Part shown: piece by piece, positions 33,926 through 44,314 of the stretch
Layout of the letters: every line of letters begins with the position of its first letter
Position numbering within the stretch: the first letter of the stretch is position 1
NCBI GenBank assembly: GCA_036186865.1
Contig: AP025071.1
Span: forward strand, 17,373,142 to 17,437,141
Direction: 5' to 3'
Length of the DNA: 64,000 bases
From: Eustoma russellianum
Taxonomy: Eukaryota > Streptophyta > Magnoliopsida > Gentianales > Gentianaceae
The notes under the pieces: model-generated
Seen by the model: the letters and a program-made list of their open reading frames with translations, nothing else
The model's database searches: none
What the model was told of the DNA's origin: nothing
Program-made: the position numbers and the translations under genes

Positions 33926-36911
33926 TGTAGAGAAAAAAGGGTTTGAGTTATTACAAAATGCATGATTTAAATAACGTGTATTAAAGAAATGCATGACACA
34001 TTTTATGACTTGACATGTTTTTGCATGAAACCTGCCTTATATAGTTCATATATAATATTGCCGTACTAACGAGCCATGAAGCTTTAAAGCTTACATCAAA
34101 TGGCGAACATTTATTGTGTTTGAACTATTTTTAGGTACCACCATTAATGAACTAAACTAGTTCACTAAGTGAAGTACTTAGTTAAATGAACTAAGTAGTT
34201 CATTAAATGGTGATATATTTGGAGAAGACACAAAGGCAACAAATTGAAGAATGGAAAGTTTTCTTCTCTCCTTATACACACCTTTTATATATATTTTTAT
34301 ATATATTCAGATTTTTTTAAAATGCACTATACACATATATTCCAACGTACTACCGACACGTTATATATTTTACAAATGTACGTTACCGTCACACCACTAT
34401 ATTTACCTCATATTTATGAGTATATTCAGGTCTTATATTATATGATATAATTCATGGTGATGACAAAACTATTACGACACGTTGCAAGGTTCTAAACCAA
34501 AAATTGTCGTATCGGGTGAATATCGAAACTTCGCCAACGTGTCACGTGCTTGCCATATATAGATGGCCAGTCCCTACACTTCAAAAATGACCAGAAATTT
34601 CGTGGTCTATTCAACCATGAAATCATTCCATGTTGGCACACACAAATCACCCCCAATTAAGGCCAAATTGTGGAGATTACAAATTCAACTTTTTAAGCAC
34701 ATGGGACGCCACTTATTTCATCCATTAGAGCTGAATATTCAAGTTATTCTATGTACATTATGTGTGACATAATATATATAACATGTGCAAAAAGTTTGAA
34801 TTTAATCGGAGAAAAATCGCGTAATCGACAAAAGTCGAAAATTCGGTTTTCTACGAACACGACACATGGAATGTTTTTGGAATGACATATAACATGTATC
34901 TAGACACTTTTTACATACTATATACATTCTAAAGTGTTCTAGAAAAATCAATTTAGGACTGATTGGAATATACCATATGTGTATAATTATTGTGCACTAT
35001 TTTACAAAGTTTGCAAAAATTAAAATTCAGCACATGTGCAACCATTGTCACATGCCTACTACAGCTTTGATGAAGCATATGTAGAGCCTAGTTGGCATCT
35101 TTATTGGACAAGAATGAAGTATACAAGGTTGGTGACATAAAGGAAGGAGCTACACAAGGTAATATTTCAAACTATGTCACATTTGTAACACGTGCTGAAA
35201 ATTTCAGCATGTGCATCTTGAGCTGGCCGAATTTCTTAGGCTTAATTGTGCCATATTTACTTATTTACATTGAATGGATTGATTGGAAGAGAAAATTACA
35301 ATATCTTGAAGATGTTAAGAAAATATTGTGATGATATTTAAAATATCACACATGATGAAAATTTCAGCATGTGTTGAATATATATATGGCCGAATTTTTG
35401 TCTTGAAATTAAGCATATTTGATTTTTTATTTTCAAGGGAATAACCGATACCAACATGGCAACAATTTTAATGTATCTTAAATAGTGCACATGCTGAAAA
35501 TTTCAGCATGTGGAAGAATCAAGGTGGCCGAAATTTATGAAGTTAATGGTGATGAATTGTCTTGCAAATTTTATGGAATTTAATATGAGACTTATGACAA
35601 CATTTTTATGGCTAATTGGCACATGTTTTTAAGTGTTATTTTCAGATTTATACAGTCATCAAATGATGACAACTTTCATCCAATCAATGAGTGCCAAGTA
35701 AGCAAGGCTATAATGATCATCCAATGAGGAGTTGCCAAGTAAGCAAGTGAATGTCACAATGATGCAAGATATTCTTCCAAGGACTTAAAAGATAATTTTC
35801 AAGGGAAAGATCAAGGCAAAGGGGGCAGCCACATTGTTGATAAAAAGGAAAGAATGAGAGCAAACAAAAAAAAAGACAAGTCTTACAAATCCAAGAGCTT
35901 AAAAACGTTTTCACCATCTTCTTCTTCTACACTTCTTTCTTCTTCTTTCTCAAAGCCTATTGTATCATATTCATACGTATTGAATAGGCTTCATATATAC
36001 CACCATACACTCTATATTGTTGTAAAAGATTGATCAAGGTGTGATCAATCTTGCATCTGCAAGGTGGTGGTGTTCGTAATCATTGTAATCGCTTACAAGG
36101 TTTGTAAAGGGTTAGAGTTGGTGTGTAACTCCATCAACCCTGTGTGGTAAGGTATTGTTTGTTGTTTTGTGATTAGTGATAACCAAGGAAGGTGTCCTCG
36201 ATGACTGAAGTAGGTTGATTTAACCGAACCAGTATAAAATTCCTTGTGTTCTTTACTTTTCAGCACTTACTTTCAGTTTTCAGCACAGTGCATCATTTTC
36301 ATCACGCTCTTAAAAATAGTAAACGAACTTCAAAAATCACCAAAATTTTCAGAAACATAGCCACACGTTTTAAGGTTCATTTGGCGCAAGTTTCAATCTT
36401 TTTGGACAAGTATAAGTCATCCAAACGTCAAAAGTTCTAAGACTATTGGAGTCTGATTTTCAGGCTTGCAAAGGTTGAGACTTTGAACGTATTTGACTAA
36501 CTTCCCAAAAGAATTTTTCAAAACTGTTTTAACCCAATTAAATACACATAAGGGGTTTATCATTAAATTTTCAGACCATTTGAGGTCACTGTTTAATCAG
36601 AATTAATTTTTCAAATCACACTACCGTTTTTGGCAGATTTGCAATCTTACCATAAAAGACTTTTGAAAAGGTTAAAGGTTGAATTTTAATCTGAAATTTT
36701 AGGAGATACTCAGAACATCTGAGACTAAGATCTCTCCAAATTTCAAAATTTTTGAAGACCTGTAACCTAGTTTCCAAAACGTTTCAAAACAGGTCCTGAA
36801 AATAGAATCTGTTTTCAAAAGTTGGGTTTTTGGTTTAAAACAATTTTAAAAACCAAATTTTCCACACCCACTATTCAACCCCGCTTCTAGTGGTGCCTTG
36901 AAGATCCTACA
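33926..36911 (+). repeat. 3' LTR of the SIRE element
   Basis: 2986 bp, partner of 25613-28612. The TA run is much shorter here and the near-palindromes are at 35190, 35350 and 35489 (one with a single change in an arm). Confidence 0.92.
35190..35511. repeat. Three near-palindromic modules in the SIRE 3' LTR
   Basis: Counterparts of 26901-27220 at 35190-35212, 35350-35372 and 35489-35511. The middle copy has ACATGATGAAA in its left arm, a single mismatch; the other two keep their pairing apart from the ACGTG variant. Confidence 0.75.
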
Positions 36912-36916
36912 CCTTC

Positions 36917-37742
36917 ATCCCGTGTTTTCTAGTTTCTACGTCAAATCAATAATATGTCCGTTTCTTGTGATACTTGGATTGATAAGTTTTTTTGTGAGTC
37001 GTGTCTTAGCAATAAAAGTCACAAGCTGCCTTTTCATAGTTCTTCAGTAGAAAGTCGCGGACCACTTGACTTAGTGTACTCAGATAAGTGAGAGCCTTCC
37101 CCTGTTGAATCCATTGATGCTTTTCGTTATTACATTCTTTTCATTGATTACTATACTAAATATGTCTGGATATTTCCCATGTCTCGAAAAACTGATGTTT
37201 CCACTATTTTTTCTAAGTACAAACGAATGGTTGAGAAATTTTTTCACCGCTCCCTTGTTACACTTTACACTGATGGGGGTACTGAGTACAAGGGTCTTAA
37301 AACCTTCTTTGAATCTGAAGGCGTCCAACATCGTGTATCCCCACCATACACTCCTGAACATGTTGGTTCTGCTAAAAGAAAACACCGTCATGTTGTTGAA
37401 ACTGGGTTAGCTCTCCTTCACTATTCCTCTTTACCAGCAAAGTTTTGGTCATATGCATTCCTTACAGCAGTTTATCTCATTAATCATATGCCTACACAAA
37501 TTCTCCATAACAAAACGCCCTATGAGTCCTTGTTCTCCAAACCTCCTAACTATCACACCTTACGTGCTTTTGGATGCCTCTGTTTTCCTTGGCTTCGACC
37601 TTACTCTGAACATAAACTTGCCCCTCGTTCCAAGCCTTGTGTTTTTGTTGGCTATTCTAATACGCACCATGCATATAAGTGTCTTGGTATATCCTCTAAT
37701 CGACTTTATCTTTCCTGGCATGTTCAGTTTGTTGAGCATTAA
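36917..37742 (+). pseudogene. Ale-like Copia integrase, second half of the split gag-pol
   Basis: Resumes after the SIRE insertion: CESCLSNKSHKLPF (zinc region), LDLVYSD then TGA at 37089 where relatives have Trp, FRYYILFIDYYTKYVWIF, TDGGTEYKGL (catalytic Asp present), and YTPEHVGSAKRKHRH, where the catalytic Glu of the usual AERKHR is Lys. Then LINHMPTQILHNKTPYE and RAFGCLCFPWLRPY. It ends at TAA 37740. It would insert the cDNA; it is inactive. Confidence 0.87.
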
Positions 37743-39528
37743 TTTCCATTTGCAGCTACATCGCCTTCTGTTGAGTCTCCTGCAGCTTCTTCCATCTGGG
37801 TTGCATGTTCTCCTGCGTTTGCTGCCCTCCAACCACCGGTGGAGAATGTACCTGCGCACCTTTGGCTGCACCGCCACCCGTCCCGCCGGAGCAAGTAACG
37901 CGTTACCCAGGAATGGTTTTTCTTCGTATTTACAACCGGCCCCTACCCCAGCCCCACTGCATCCGTCCCCTCCTGACACAAACCCTTCCTCTCCGCCTCC
38001 CACCTCTTCTGCGCCATCTTCTGAGACGTCGGCTAGTCCCTCTCCCCCTCAGCCCGGTCATCCTATGGTCACCCGTGCACACAACCAAGTGTTCCGTCCC
38101 AAGGTATTTCCTGACTACGTTACTTTGCTTCACACAACCAAGCATCCTCTTCCTCCGACCCTTGAACCCACTACAGTTAAGCAGGCACTTCGTGATCCTA
38201 AGTGGTGTGCTACGATAGATGACGAGCTTGCTGCTCTTGTCCGTAATGACACATGGGTTCTTGTTCCTCCCCCTCAGGGTCATAACGTTGTTGGTTGTAA
38301 GTGGGTCTTTCATATCAAGCGTCATCCTGATGGCTCAATTGCTCATTACAAGGCTTGTTTGGTTGCTAAGGGGTTTCATCAACGTCCTGGCATTGATTAT
38401 CATGATACATTCAGTCCGGTTATTAAACCCACGACTGTTCGTGTAGTACTTTCTGTTGCTCTTTGTCATGACTGGTCCATTTCTCATCTTGATGTTAGCA
38501 ACGCCTTTCTAAATGGACAGTTAGCCGAAGATGTTTATATGGCTCAAACCCCTGGATTTGTTGACCCGGACTTTCCTACTCATGTGTGTCATCTTAAGCG
38601 TGCGCTCTATGGGCTAAAACAAGCCCCTTGAGCTTGGTACACCGAGTTGAAGATCTTTCTTTTACAATATGGGTTTTGGAATTCTCAGTCTGACACATCT
38701 TTATTTGTATATCGTTGCGGCAGTATTATTATTTATTTTCTTGTATATGTTGATGATTTGCTTGTTACAGGGAATTACTCTACTTCCGTTCGTAAATTTG
38801 TTGATTCTTTAGGGGCTCGGTTCTCTCTTAAGGATTTGGGACTACTGAATTATTTCTTGGGCATGGAGGCGGTGTTCACCTCCGAAGGTCTTTTTCTATC
38901 TCAAAACAAGTATATTCGTGATCTTCTTGAAAAATTTCATCTCGCGGGCAATAAGGACGTTACCACACCTATGTCAGCCATTGGCCGCTTAGCTCTTCAG
39001 GATGGCACGCCTCCTGCTGATACATCTCAATATCGCAGCCTTATTGGTGGGCTTCAATATCTTCAGCTCATACGGCCAGATATCGCCTTTTCCTTTAACA
39101 AACTATCTCAGTTTATGCACACTCCAACTCAAACTCACTGCACAGCCGCCAAACGGATTCTTCGTTATCTTAAGCACACTATTCATCATGGGCTCATGCT
39201 TCGTCGTCATCAACCATTTACTCTTTGGGCGTTTTCTGATGCTGATTGGACAGGTGATCATGATTCCTACCGCTCCACTACCGCTTTTGTTATCTTTCTT
39301 GGAGGCAACCCCATCTCATGGTGCTCAAAAAAACAACGCACTATTGCTAGATTCTCCACTGAAGCTGAGTATCGTGCAGTTGCCTCCGCCGCAGCTGATG
39401 TCACTTGGGTCTCGAATCTTCTCTCTGAACTCGATGTTCCCCTCTCTCAATCTCCCACTATTTATTGTTACAATTTGAGCGCCACCTACTTATATGTTAA
39501 TCAGTTTTTCATAGTCGCATGAAACACC
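37743..39528 (+). pseudogene. Ale-like Copia reverse transcriptase and RNase H
   Basis: A proline-rich linker with HPMVTRAHNQVFRPK, then RT in another frame: ATIDDELAALVRNDTWVLV, CKWVFHIKRHPDGSI, HLDVSNAFLNGQL, LKRALYGLKQAP, TGA at 38629 (Arg CGA in relatives), AWYTELKIFL, and catalytic YVDDLLVTGN. RNase H: FSDADWTGDHDSYRSTTAF, NPISWCSKKQ, STEAEYRAVASAAAD, then a decayed end after IYCYNLSATYL. RT catalytic residues are intact, but the nonsense codon and upstream breaks disable it. Confidence 0.88.
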
Positions 39529-39695
39529 TTGCTCTTGATTATCACTTTGTGTGAGAAAAGGTAGCTGCCGGAGCACTCTCGGTATCCTATGTTTCCACAA
39601 CTAATCAACTTGCGGACGCCCTTACAAAACCTCTTCCTAAATATAATTTTGAATTTCTTCGGTCCAAGATTGGCATTTCCGACGGAACCGCCATC

Positions 39696-39706
39696 TCGCG
39701 GGGGCG
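39696..39706 (+). other. Polypurine tract of the Ale-like Copia
   Basis: TCGCGGGGGCG directly before the 3' LTR. Confidence 0.7.
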
Positions 39707-39976
39707 TGTTAAGGAATAGTCATCCTTCCGTCCGTCCGCCAACCACAGTGCCTTCATCCTTCCAGGTTGTCCTAAACAAACTCAACAACTAGCTTTATTT
39801 AAATCACAACCAACTAGTTTAGCTAGACTAACCAACACTATTATTATCTTGTTGTTATCTTGATGTGACAAACATTTTGAGTTGTACCAAAATCCTTGTT
39901 GTAAACCCTATAAAACCGAGTGTAACATGTATATGGAGACATGAATGAAATACCATTTTACTCGATAAATCTAATA
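39707..39976 (+). repeat. 3' LTR of the Ale-like Copia
   Basis: 270 bp, partner of 23832-24098, ending CTAATA before the TSD at 39977. Differences from the 5' LTR are numerous around 39775-39850. TATAAAA at 39909-39915. Confidence 0.85.
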
Positions 39977-39981
39977 ATATT

Positions 39982-40379
39982 CTTTTGTATTGAAGTGGTG
40001 TATTCTCCCACACATCGTGCAATGTATTATAGTAGTTTATTCTATATACATTTATTATAGTGGTTTATTTTTCAGCCATATCGTGATATATGTTATAATG
40101 TTTTGTACCATATACTTTTATTATAGTTCCATGTATATAAAAGAAAGAAGGAAAAGGAAGTCCTTAAAAGAAGGAAAAGGAAGTCTTAACGACTTGAAAG
40201 GTTAGTTGTCAAAATGGCAAAAAGAACCCGCGTCCTTACAGTAGCTGTGAGGTCAGGCTTGACGTATTTGCTTAGAATTTGAGATGTATAACTGAGTGAG
40301 CTAGAGTCAAACAAATCTGGTAGAAAATTAATTTGCAGTTGTCGATGTGGTTCATGATGGCATTATAGTCAAAGGACAT
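39982..40379. other. Duplicated backbone, no gene seen
   Basis: Matches 56747-57150. AT-rich; a TATTATAGT(A/G)GTTTATT phrase is repeated several times here and in the right copy. No coding evidence. Confidence 0.6.
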
Positions 40380-40388
40380 GTTTGATAT

Positions 40389-40513
40389 CGGATGAGATCT
40401 GAAAAGGCCTCATATGATGAAAAAGTAAACAGCGTGTTCTTTTATACACGTGACGTCGCGTGATTGGAGGATTCATATTTTGCTTCATATGAAGCATCCT
40501 CTGATCTCATTCG
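40389..40513. mobile_element. Small MITE, 125 bp, with long inverted ends
   Basis: Absent from the right copy, which reads TTTGATATTTCGAATC near 57152. The ends are inverted: CGGATGAGATCTGA at the left and, read on the other strand, CGAATGAGATCAGA at the right, with pairing continuing inward (CTCATATGATG with TTCATATGAAG). Flanks are GTTTGATAT (40380-40388) and GTTTGACAT (40514-40522), a 9-bp TSD with one change. This fits a Mutator-type MITE. Confidence 0.7.
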
Positions 40514-40694
40514 GTTTGACATTTAGAATCTGATCCCTTGTCTCTTTCTGCCAGCAACATGCACGTGTTTGTTTCAATTCACAACTTTTTCCTGCAGTAT
40601 GCACCTGTGTGCCCGTTTCATTTGTGAAAACTTGAAGTACTTTAGGCCGGTGGCGAGTAAATTATAGTTTTGAATGTTTTGGAGGGCGTGAATA

Positions 40695-40815
40695 TATATA
40701 TATATATAGAGAGACCATTAAATGCATGGTGCTCTTAGCCTTTCAAAAGCCAAAACTCACTTGTGTATATATATATATACATACATACATACATACATAT
40801 ATATATATATTATTC
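40695..40815. repeat. TA and TACA simple repeats
   Basis: Runs of TA at 40693-40706, 40768-40780 and 40798-40811 with TACA units at 40779-40797. The right copy has a shorter ATACATACATATG version at about 57328. Confidence 0.8.
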
Positions 40816-41039
40816 AGAAAGGAAAATGTCAATGTGTGCCCTAACCGTATAAAGTGTATACATTACCCTAATATAAATAAGATTGAGTTTCACGGATATG
40901 CAGGCTAGAAAGATGCTGTTTGTGCATCAAGTTCGAAGTAGATCTCAAGCTATAATGAGAAAATCATAGTAATTGTTTGTTTATAATTTTTATCATATTT
41001 AGTCGGATTAGGTCAGATTTTCAAAGTGACTCTCACCAG

Positions 41040-41340
41040 TAGGGCTGTAAATGAACCAAGCTATTCGGTTGTTTGGCTCGGTTGGCTCGAGCTCGAGCTC
41101 GGCTCGGATAAAAGGTTAATGACCAGAGCTTGAACATCTTTTTTCTGTTCGAACTCGGTAAGTGGCACCGTTCGTTTAAGGTATTCGGCTCGTTAATGTT
41201 GTTTGTGACTTAAACGAACCAAGCTTGTACAATTAAATATTTTTGTTTAAATAAACGAATAAGCTCGGCTCGTTCGCTAAGTTAAATGAACCGAGCTTGA
41301 ACAACCAATGCTCGGTTCGTTCGGCTCGTTTACAACCTTA
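41040..41340. mobile_element. hAT-type MITE, 301 bp, 8-bp TSD
   Basis: Starts TAGGGCTGTAAATGAACC and ends GGCTCGTTTACAACCTTA; the reverse complement of the end, TAAGGTTGTAAACGAGCC, pairs with the start with few changes. The 8-bp TSD CTCACCAG lies at 41032-41039 and 41341-41348. Inside are repeated GCTCG/CGAGC motifs (GGCTCGAGCTCGAGCTCGG). The right copy has no such block near 57538. TIR and TSD length fit hAT MITEs, a common plant type. Confidence 0.85.
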
Positions 41341-41566
41341 CTCACCAGTCTATTTGTTTCAGTGCACATGCAAAACTTTTTGTCTATAATATATTTGCCT
41401 CATTTAAAAGACTTCGTTGAGGAGTTAACGGGAAGAGTCAATAGCTCTCCAACAATCTTTTCGTTTCCTGGTGCGTGTCAAAAACTTGTCATTTAGTTTT
41501 TACATCCATAACTTATATGTTTTTGTCATTTTTTTTGGTAATCACATTACGTGTTTCCAGCAAATT

Positions 41567-42091
41567 ACCAACAGATTTTGTACAAAGAAATCATTGAATC
41601 CTCCTTTTAGTTATTCACCCTCATGCAAGAGTATAAGTTGAATTTTCATATTTGTAGAAATTGAATTTTCATATTCAACTGGTAAGATTGTCGTTTTGTA
41701 TTTAAGGAGGTAAAAAATTATCCACCATTGTGCAATTCAGTTTTTTTTAGGAAAAATTTGCAATATTCTTAGGGTTTTTCTTTCTTTCTTTTTCCCTCTT
41801 TTTTGAGCAACCTTAATACAAATTTAAGGATGTGACCTTGGAGGAAAAGAAAAAAGGATGATCATCATTTGTCATTTTGAAAAGTTGTTACTCAAGCAGC
41901 TTATTTTGTATTGAAAAATATCATATGAAGATGTTGACCGTTGACCATATCTTGTATTGAAAAATATCTTAGAAAGATGTTGACCGCACATCGATCCATT
42001 AAAATTCATGAGGGTTAATATGATCTTCATTTGGATTAACTGTTATCACAAAATCAACAATTCTCTTTTCTTTTCTTGGTTCAATCTTCAA
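41567..42091. other. Spacer between the duplicate copies
   Basis: AT-rich sequence with no gene seen. It lies after the end of similarity of the left copy and before the first base matched by the window start. It may be the true left part of the duplicated unit, whose other copy would lie upstream of the window. It contains a short direct repeat (around 41913-41924 and 41955-41966, TTGTATTGAAAA). Confidence 0.5.
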
Positions 42092-42230
42092 ATCACTGAT
42101 AACATAACTTGTAAAGATTACTAATATAATTTATTAACTTATCTCCTTGGGAAGATTTCTCACTGAAACTAAGAAATTCAACGCACTTCATGCGTGTTTT
42201 TGACTGGTTAATTATAACACGGGACTTCAC

Positions 42231-42366
42231 GATATATTCGGCTTTCACTTTTGCACAGGGTCCAAAGAGAGGCCAGATCACTTCGTAATCTGATGTACAC
42301 ATGCTTACCTTACACTTTGTGCAATATGTTGTCTTCGTGTTCCGAACCCGTGACCTCAAGACACTG
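42231..42366 (-). mobile_element. Au-like SINE remnant (right copy)
   Basis: Duplicate of 131-283. It keeps the B-box-like core (minus-strand GGTTCGGAA) and the TGCACAAAGTGTAAGGTAAG segment typical of Au SINEs, but the 3' part has diverged. Confidence 0.55.
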
Positions 42367-42984
42367 ATTGATTCTCCTATAGGGATATATATCATAGTCA
42401 TATGTGATCTATTGACTTTTATATAGACAACTAAATAAATAAATCGTTGATGTTTGATTTTTCGCATAGAAATAATCTTTTAAACTTCAAATGCATGTGC
42501 TCATGTAAAAAAAGTCATGATAATCTAACCATTTGTTGGCATATCCCTTCTTTTTATCAATCGTTTTTTATACGTACTTGAGGTCTACACCCTCACCTTA
42601 ATTTCGAGGAAAATAATTCACTAAAATGAAGAATTTAAAAAACCTTACTAAAACTATATCATTCATCAGGGGTTCAAGATGCAGAATAATAAAATGGAAA
42701 TCATTGTGACATGTATTCTCAATCTTATGTGCTTCAATCGATATAGTGATATATACCGTACATTGAAAAGTAAGATGCAAGTATCATGTTCATGACCAAA
42801 ACCTATGTATACATAGGAGAATGTTGGTCAATTGTAAAAGATTTTGCACAAGTATTGTATAGTGAAACATATCTTTATAATTTTCCTATTTCGGTAATTT
42901 TATACAATATATTGTTGGAATATTTCAATTATATACTTCAAATTATCTTTACATGTGGTGGCCATATGAGATTCATATTTAAAA

Positions 42985-43165
42985 GGCATTCTCGATGCAC
43001 TAGACTTTCATGTTTGTGCAGAATCGGGAGAGGAGCCGGATCGCTTTGTGATCTGATGTACGTAGTATTATCTTGCACTTTGTGTAAGAGGTTGTTTCCA
43101 CAGTTCAAACTCGTGAACTCAATGTAACAAAACATCAATTTTACGAGTTGCTCCAAGGCTCGTTC
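42985..43165 (-). mobile_element. Au-like SINE, nearly full length
   Basis: About 180 bases. On the minus strand: a 5' region, a B-box-like GAGTTTGAAC, a segment equivalent to the Au signature GGAAACAACCTCTTACACAA, the CGTAC segment, and a 3' end resembling TCTAGTGCATCGAGAATGCC followed by T residues. The left copy retains only the 3' portion (1062-1160), so the insertion predates the duplication and was then trimmed in one copy. Confidence 0.65.
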
Positions 43166-43224
43166 TGATTATGAGATTCATATATATTAGATGTAAATCC
43201 ATTTGACTGAAGTTGCTCACACTT

Positions 43225-44047
43225 TGATGAAGCCGGATCTTCACCAAGGGTCAAAGATGACCTCAAATAAACGTCGTCAGTTAACTTGAAGAGTTGTTAA
43301 CTGGCTTGAAGATTGTAGCTGGAATAACTTTCTGAATGTCCTACAAAAGGAAGCAAAGATCAGAGGTCCCGGGGGGATGACCCCGGGTAAAACCCTCCGA
43401 CGCTCAAGTCAGTTTGGGCCATTTCTCCCTGAGAATGTATTTTTGTGTATGGAGTTAGAAAATTCTCACAGTTATTGGCTGAGGAGAAGATTCAGTGTAT
43501 TAGCTCCAAGTCGCTTTCACAATGGATCTCCCTTCTGGTCTGTATTGGCTTGCTTTTATCAGCTGTTTCCCGCCTTTGGCCTCTGATAGCAGATAGGATG
43601 TTTGCTTGGGGCAGAAAGCCTAGGACGCCGTAGGTCTGCTGATGTGACTGGTAGACCGGCTGATGTGACTAGTAGGTCGGCTGAAGTGATTTTGACGTGC
43701 ACAGGCTGGATAGCCAGACGTGTACTCTTCCTTTGAGCTGCACTTCTGCCTGATGGTTCCATGATGTAATGCTGGGCTTGATTCCTTTGCTGAAGTGTAG
43801 AACCAGGCTTTGCCGAAGTGCGATATTAAATCTGATCGAAGTGATCTGGAGTGTAGCACTTGAGCTGAAGCTGATGTTGGGGTCGGTGCCGAGGTGCAGT
43901 CCTTGGCTTATTCTTCGATGGCAAAAAGGATGCCATGGGGCTCAGCCGAAGTGCAATCACGGCTGAACAGTAATACTCGGGTGCTGAACTGCAGGAGTTA
44001 TATCGTTGACTGTTGTTGACTAACAGACGATTAATTCTGGTTTATCA
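43225..44047 (-). repeat. 3' LTR of the pol-less Tat element
   Basis: 823 bp, TGATGAAGCC...TTTATCA on the plus strand, nearly identical to 50251-51073. It contains repeated GCTGATGTGACT(G/A)GTAG units near 43635-43690. Confidence 0.92.
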
Positions 44048-44062
44048 TTTGCCCCCAGATTT
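44048..44062 (-). other. Polypurine tract of the pol-less Tat element
   Basis: In element direction the sequence before the 3' LTR reads ATCTGGGGGCAAA on the minus strand. Confidence 0.75.
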
Positions 44063-44306
44063 TGTGTGGCTGAGCTGAACTGTGAAGGCAGACAAATCTA
44101 TTCTGAGTCTCTGATGTGTCTCCATTAATTGGCAGTTATCCTCTTAACAGCGTCGTAATTCTCGCTTTTAATGTAAGCGTCAATTCCAACACCTTCATCA
44201 TTACTTTTTCGGCGGTTTCAATAATCGAGAAAAAAGGGGGGAAAAGTTGAACCGTCACCTCCTTTTGAATTTCATCCGAAAGGTTGCAACTTTTCTTTCC
44301 CCTTAT

Positions 44307-44314
44307 TATAAATA
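44307..44314 (+). promoter_or_regulatory. TATA box of the antisense gene in the Tat element
   Basis: TATAAATA in CCTTATTATAAATAGGGAC, 165 bases before the ATG at 44479 and divergent from the element's LTR promoter. CT-rich leader follows (44330-44400). It suggests the extra gene has its own promoter; no transcript evidence is available. Confidence 0.6.

Larger units (their letters stand above)
25613..36911 (+). mobile_element. SIRE/Maximus-type Copia element nested in the Ale-like element
   Basis: 11.3-kb element with 3.0-kb LTRs (TGTAGAGAAAA...GATCCTACA), flanked by TSD CCTTC (25608-25612, 36912-36916). It carries an iMet-type primer site, gag, protease, integrase, RT and RNase H, and ends with the tract AAAAGGGGGAGAT before the 3' LTR. 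The gag size with CCHC knuckle and coiled coil, the long LTRs and the pol sequence fit SIRE/Maximus. The LTRs are very similar but not identical. It entered the older Copia after the segmental duplication. No env-like frame was seen between pol and the 3' LTR. Confidence 0.9.
23832..39976 (+). mobile_element. Ale-like Ty1/copia element, interrupted by a SIRE element
   Basis: Element with short LTRs (267 and 270 bp), iMet primer site and a gag-pol broken at 25612/36912 by a nested SIRE insertion. Without the insert it is about 4.8 kb, normal for this lineage. The TSD is ATATT (23827-23831 and 39977-39981). The right copy lacks it near 56742. The short LTRs, the CGCGGGGGCG tract before the 3' LTR and the pol motif HPMVTRAHNQ suggest Ale/Retrofit. 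The LTRs differ at many positions, so it is an older insertion than the Tekay element. Confidence 0.88.
1..41566 (+). repeat. Left copy of a tandem segmental duplication
   Basis: The backbone of this interval matches 42092-57766 in the same order and orientation: 1-1180 with 42092-43220, 2550-4799 plus 14823-16560 with 51850-56216, 23019-23831 with 56217-56745, and 39977-41566 with 56746-57766. By eye about nine bases in ten agree. The difference in length is due to insertions listed separately. The left end lies outside the window. No host gene was recognised in the backbone. Confidence 0.85.

Noticed and set aside
37453..38325. Overlapping frames around the Copia RT linker on both strands
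   Set aside because: Shadows of the proline-rich linker and RT; only the frame with RT motifs is retained.
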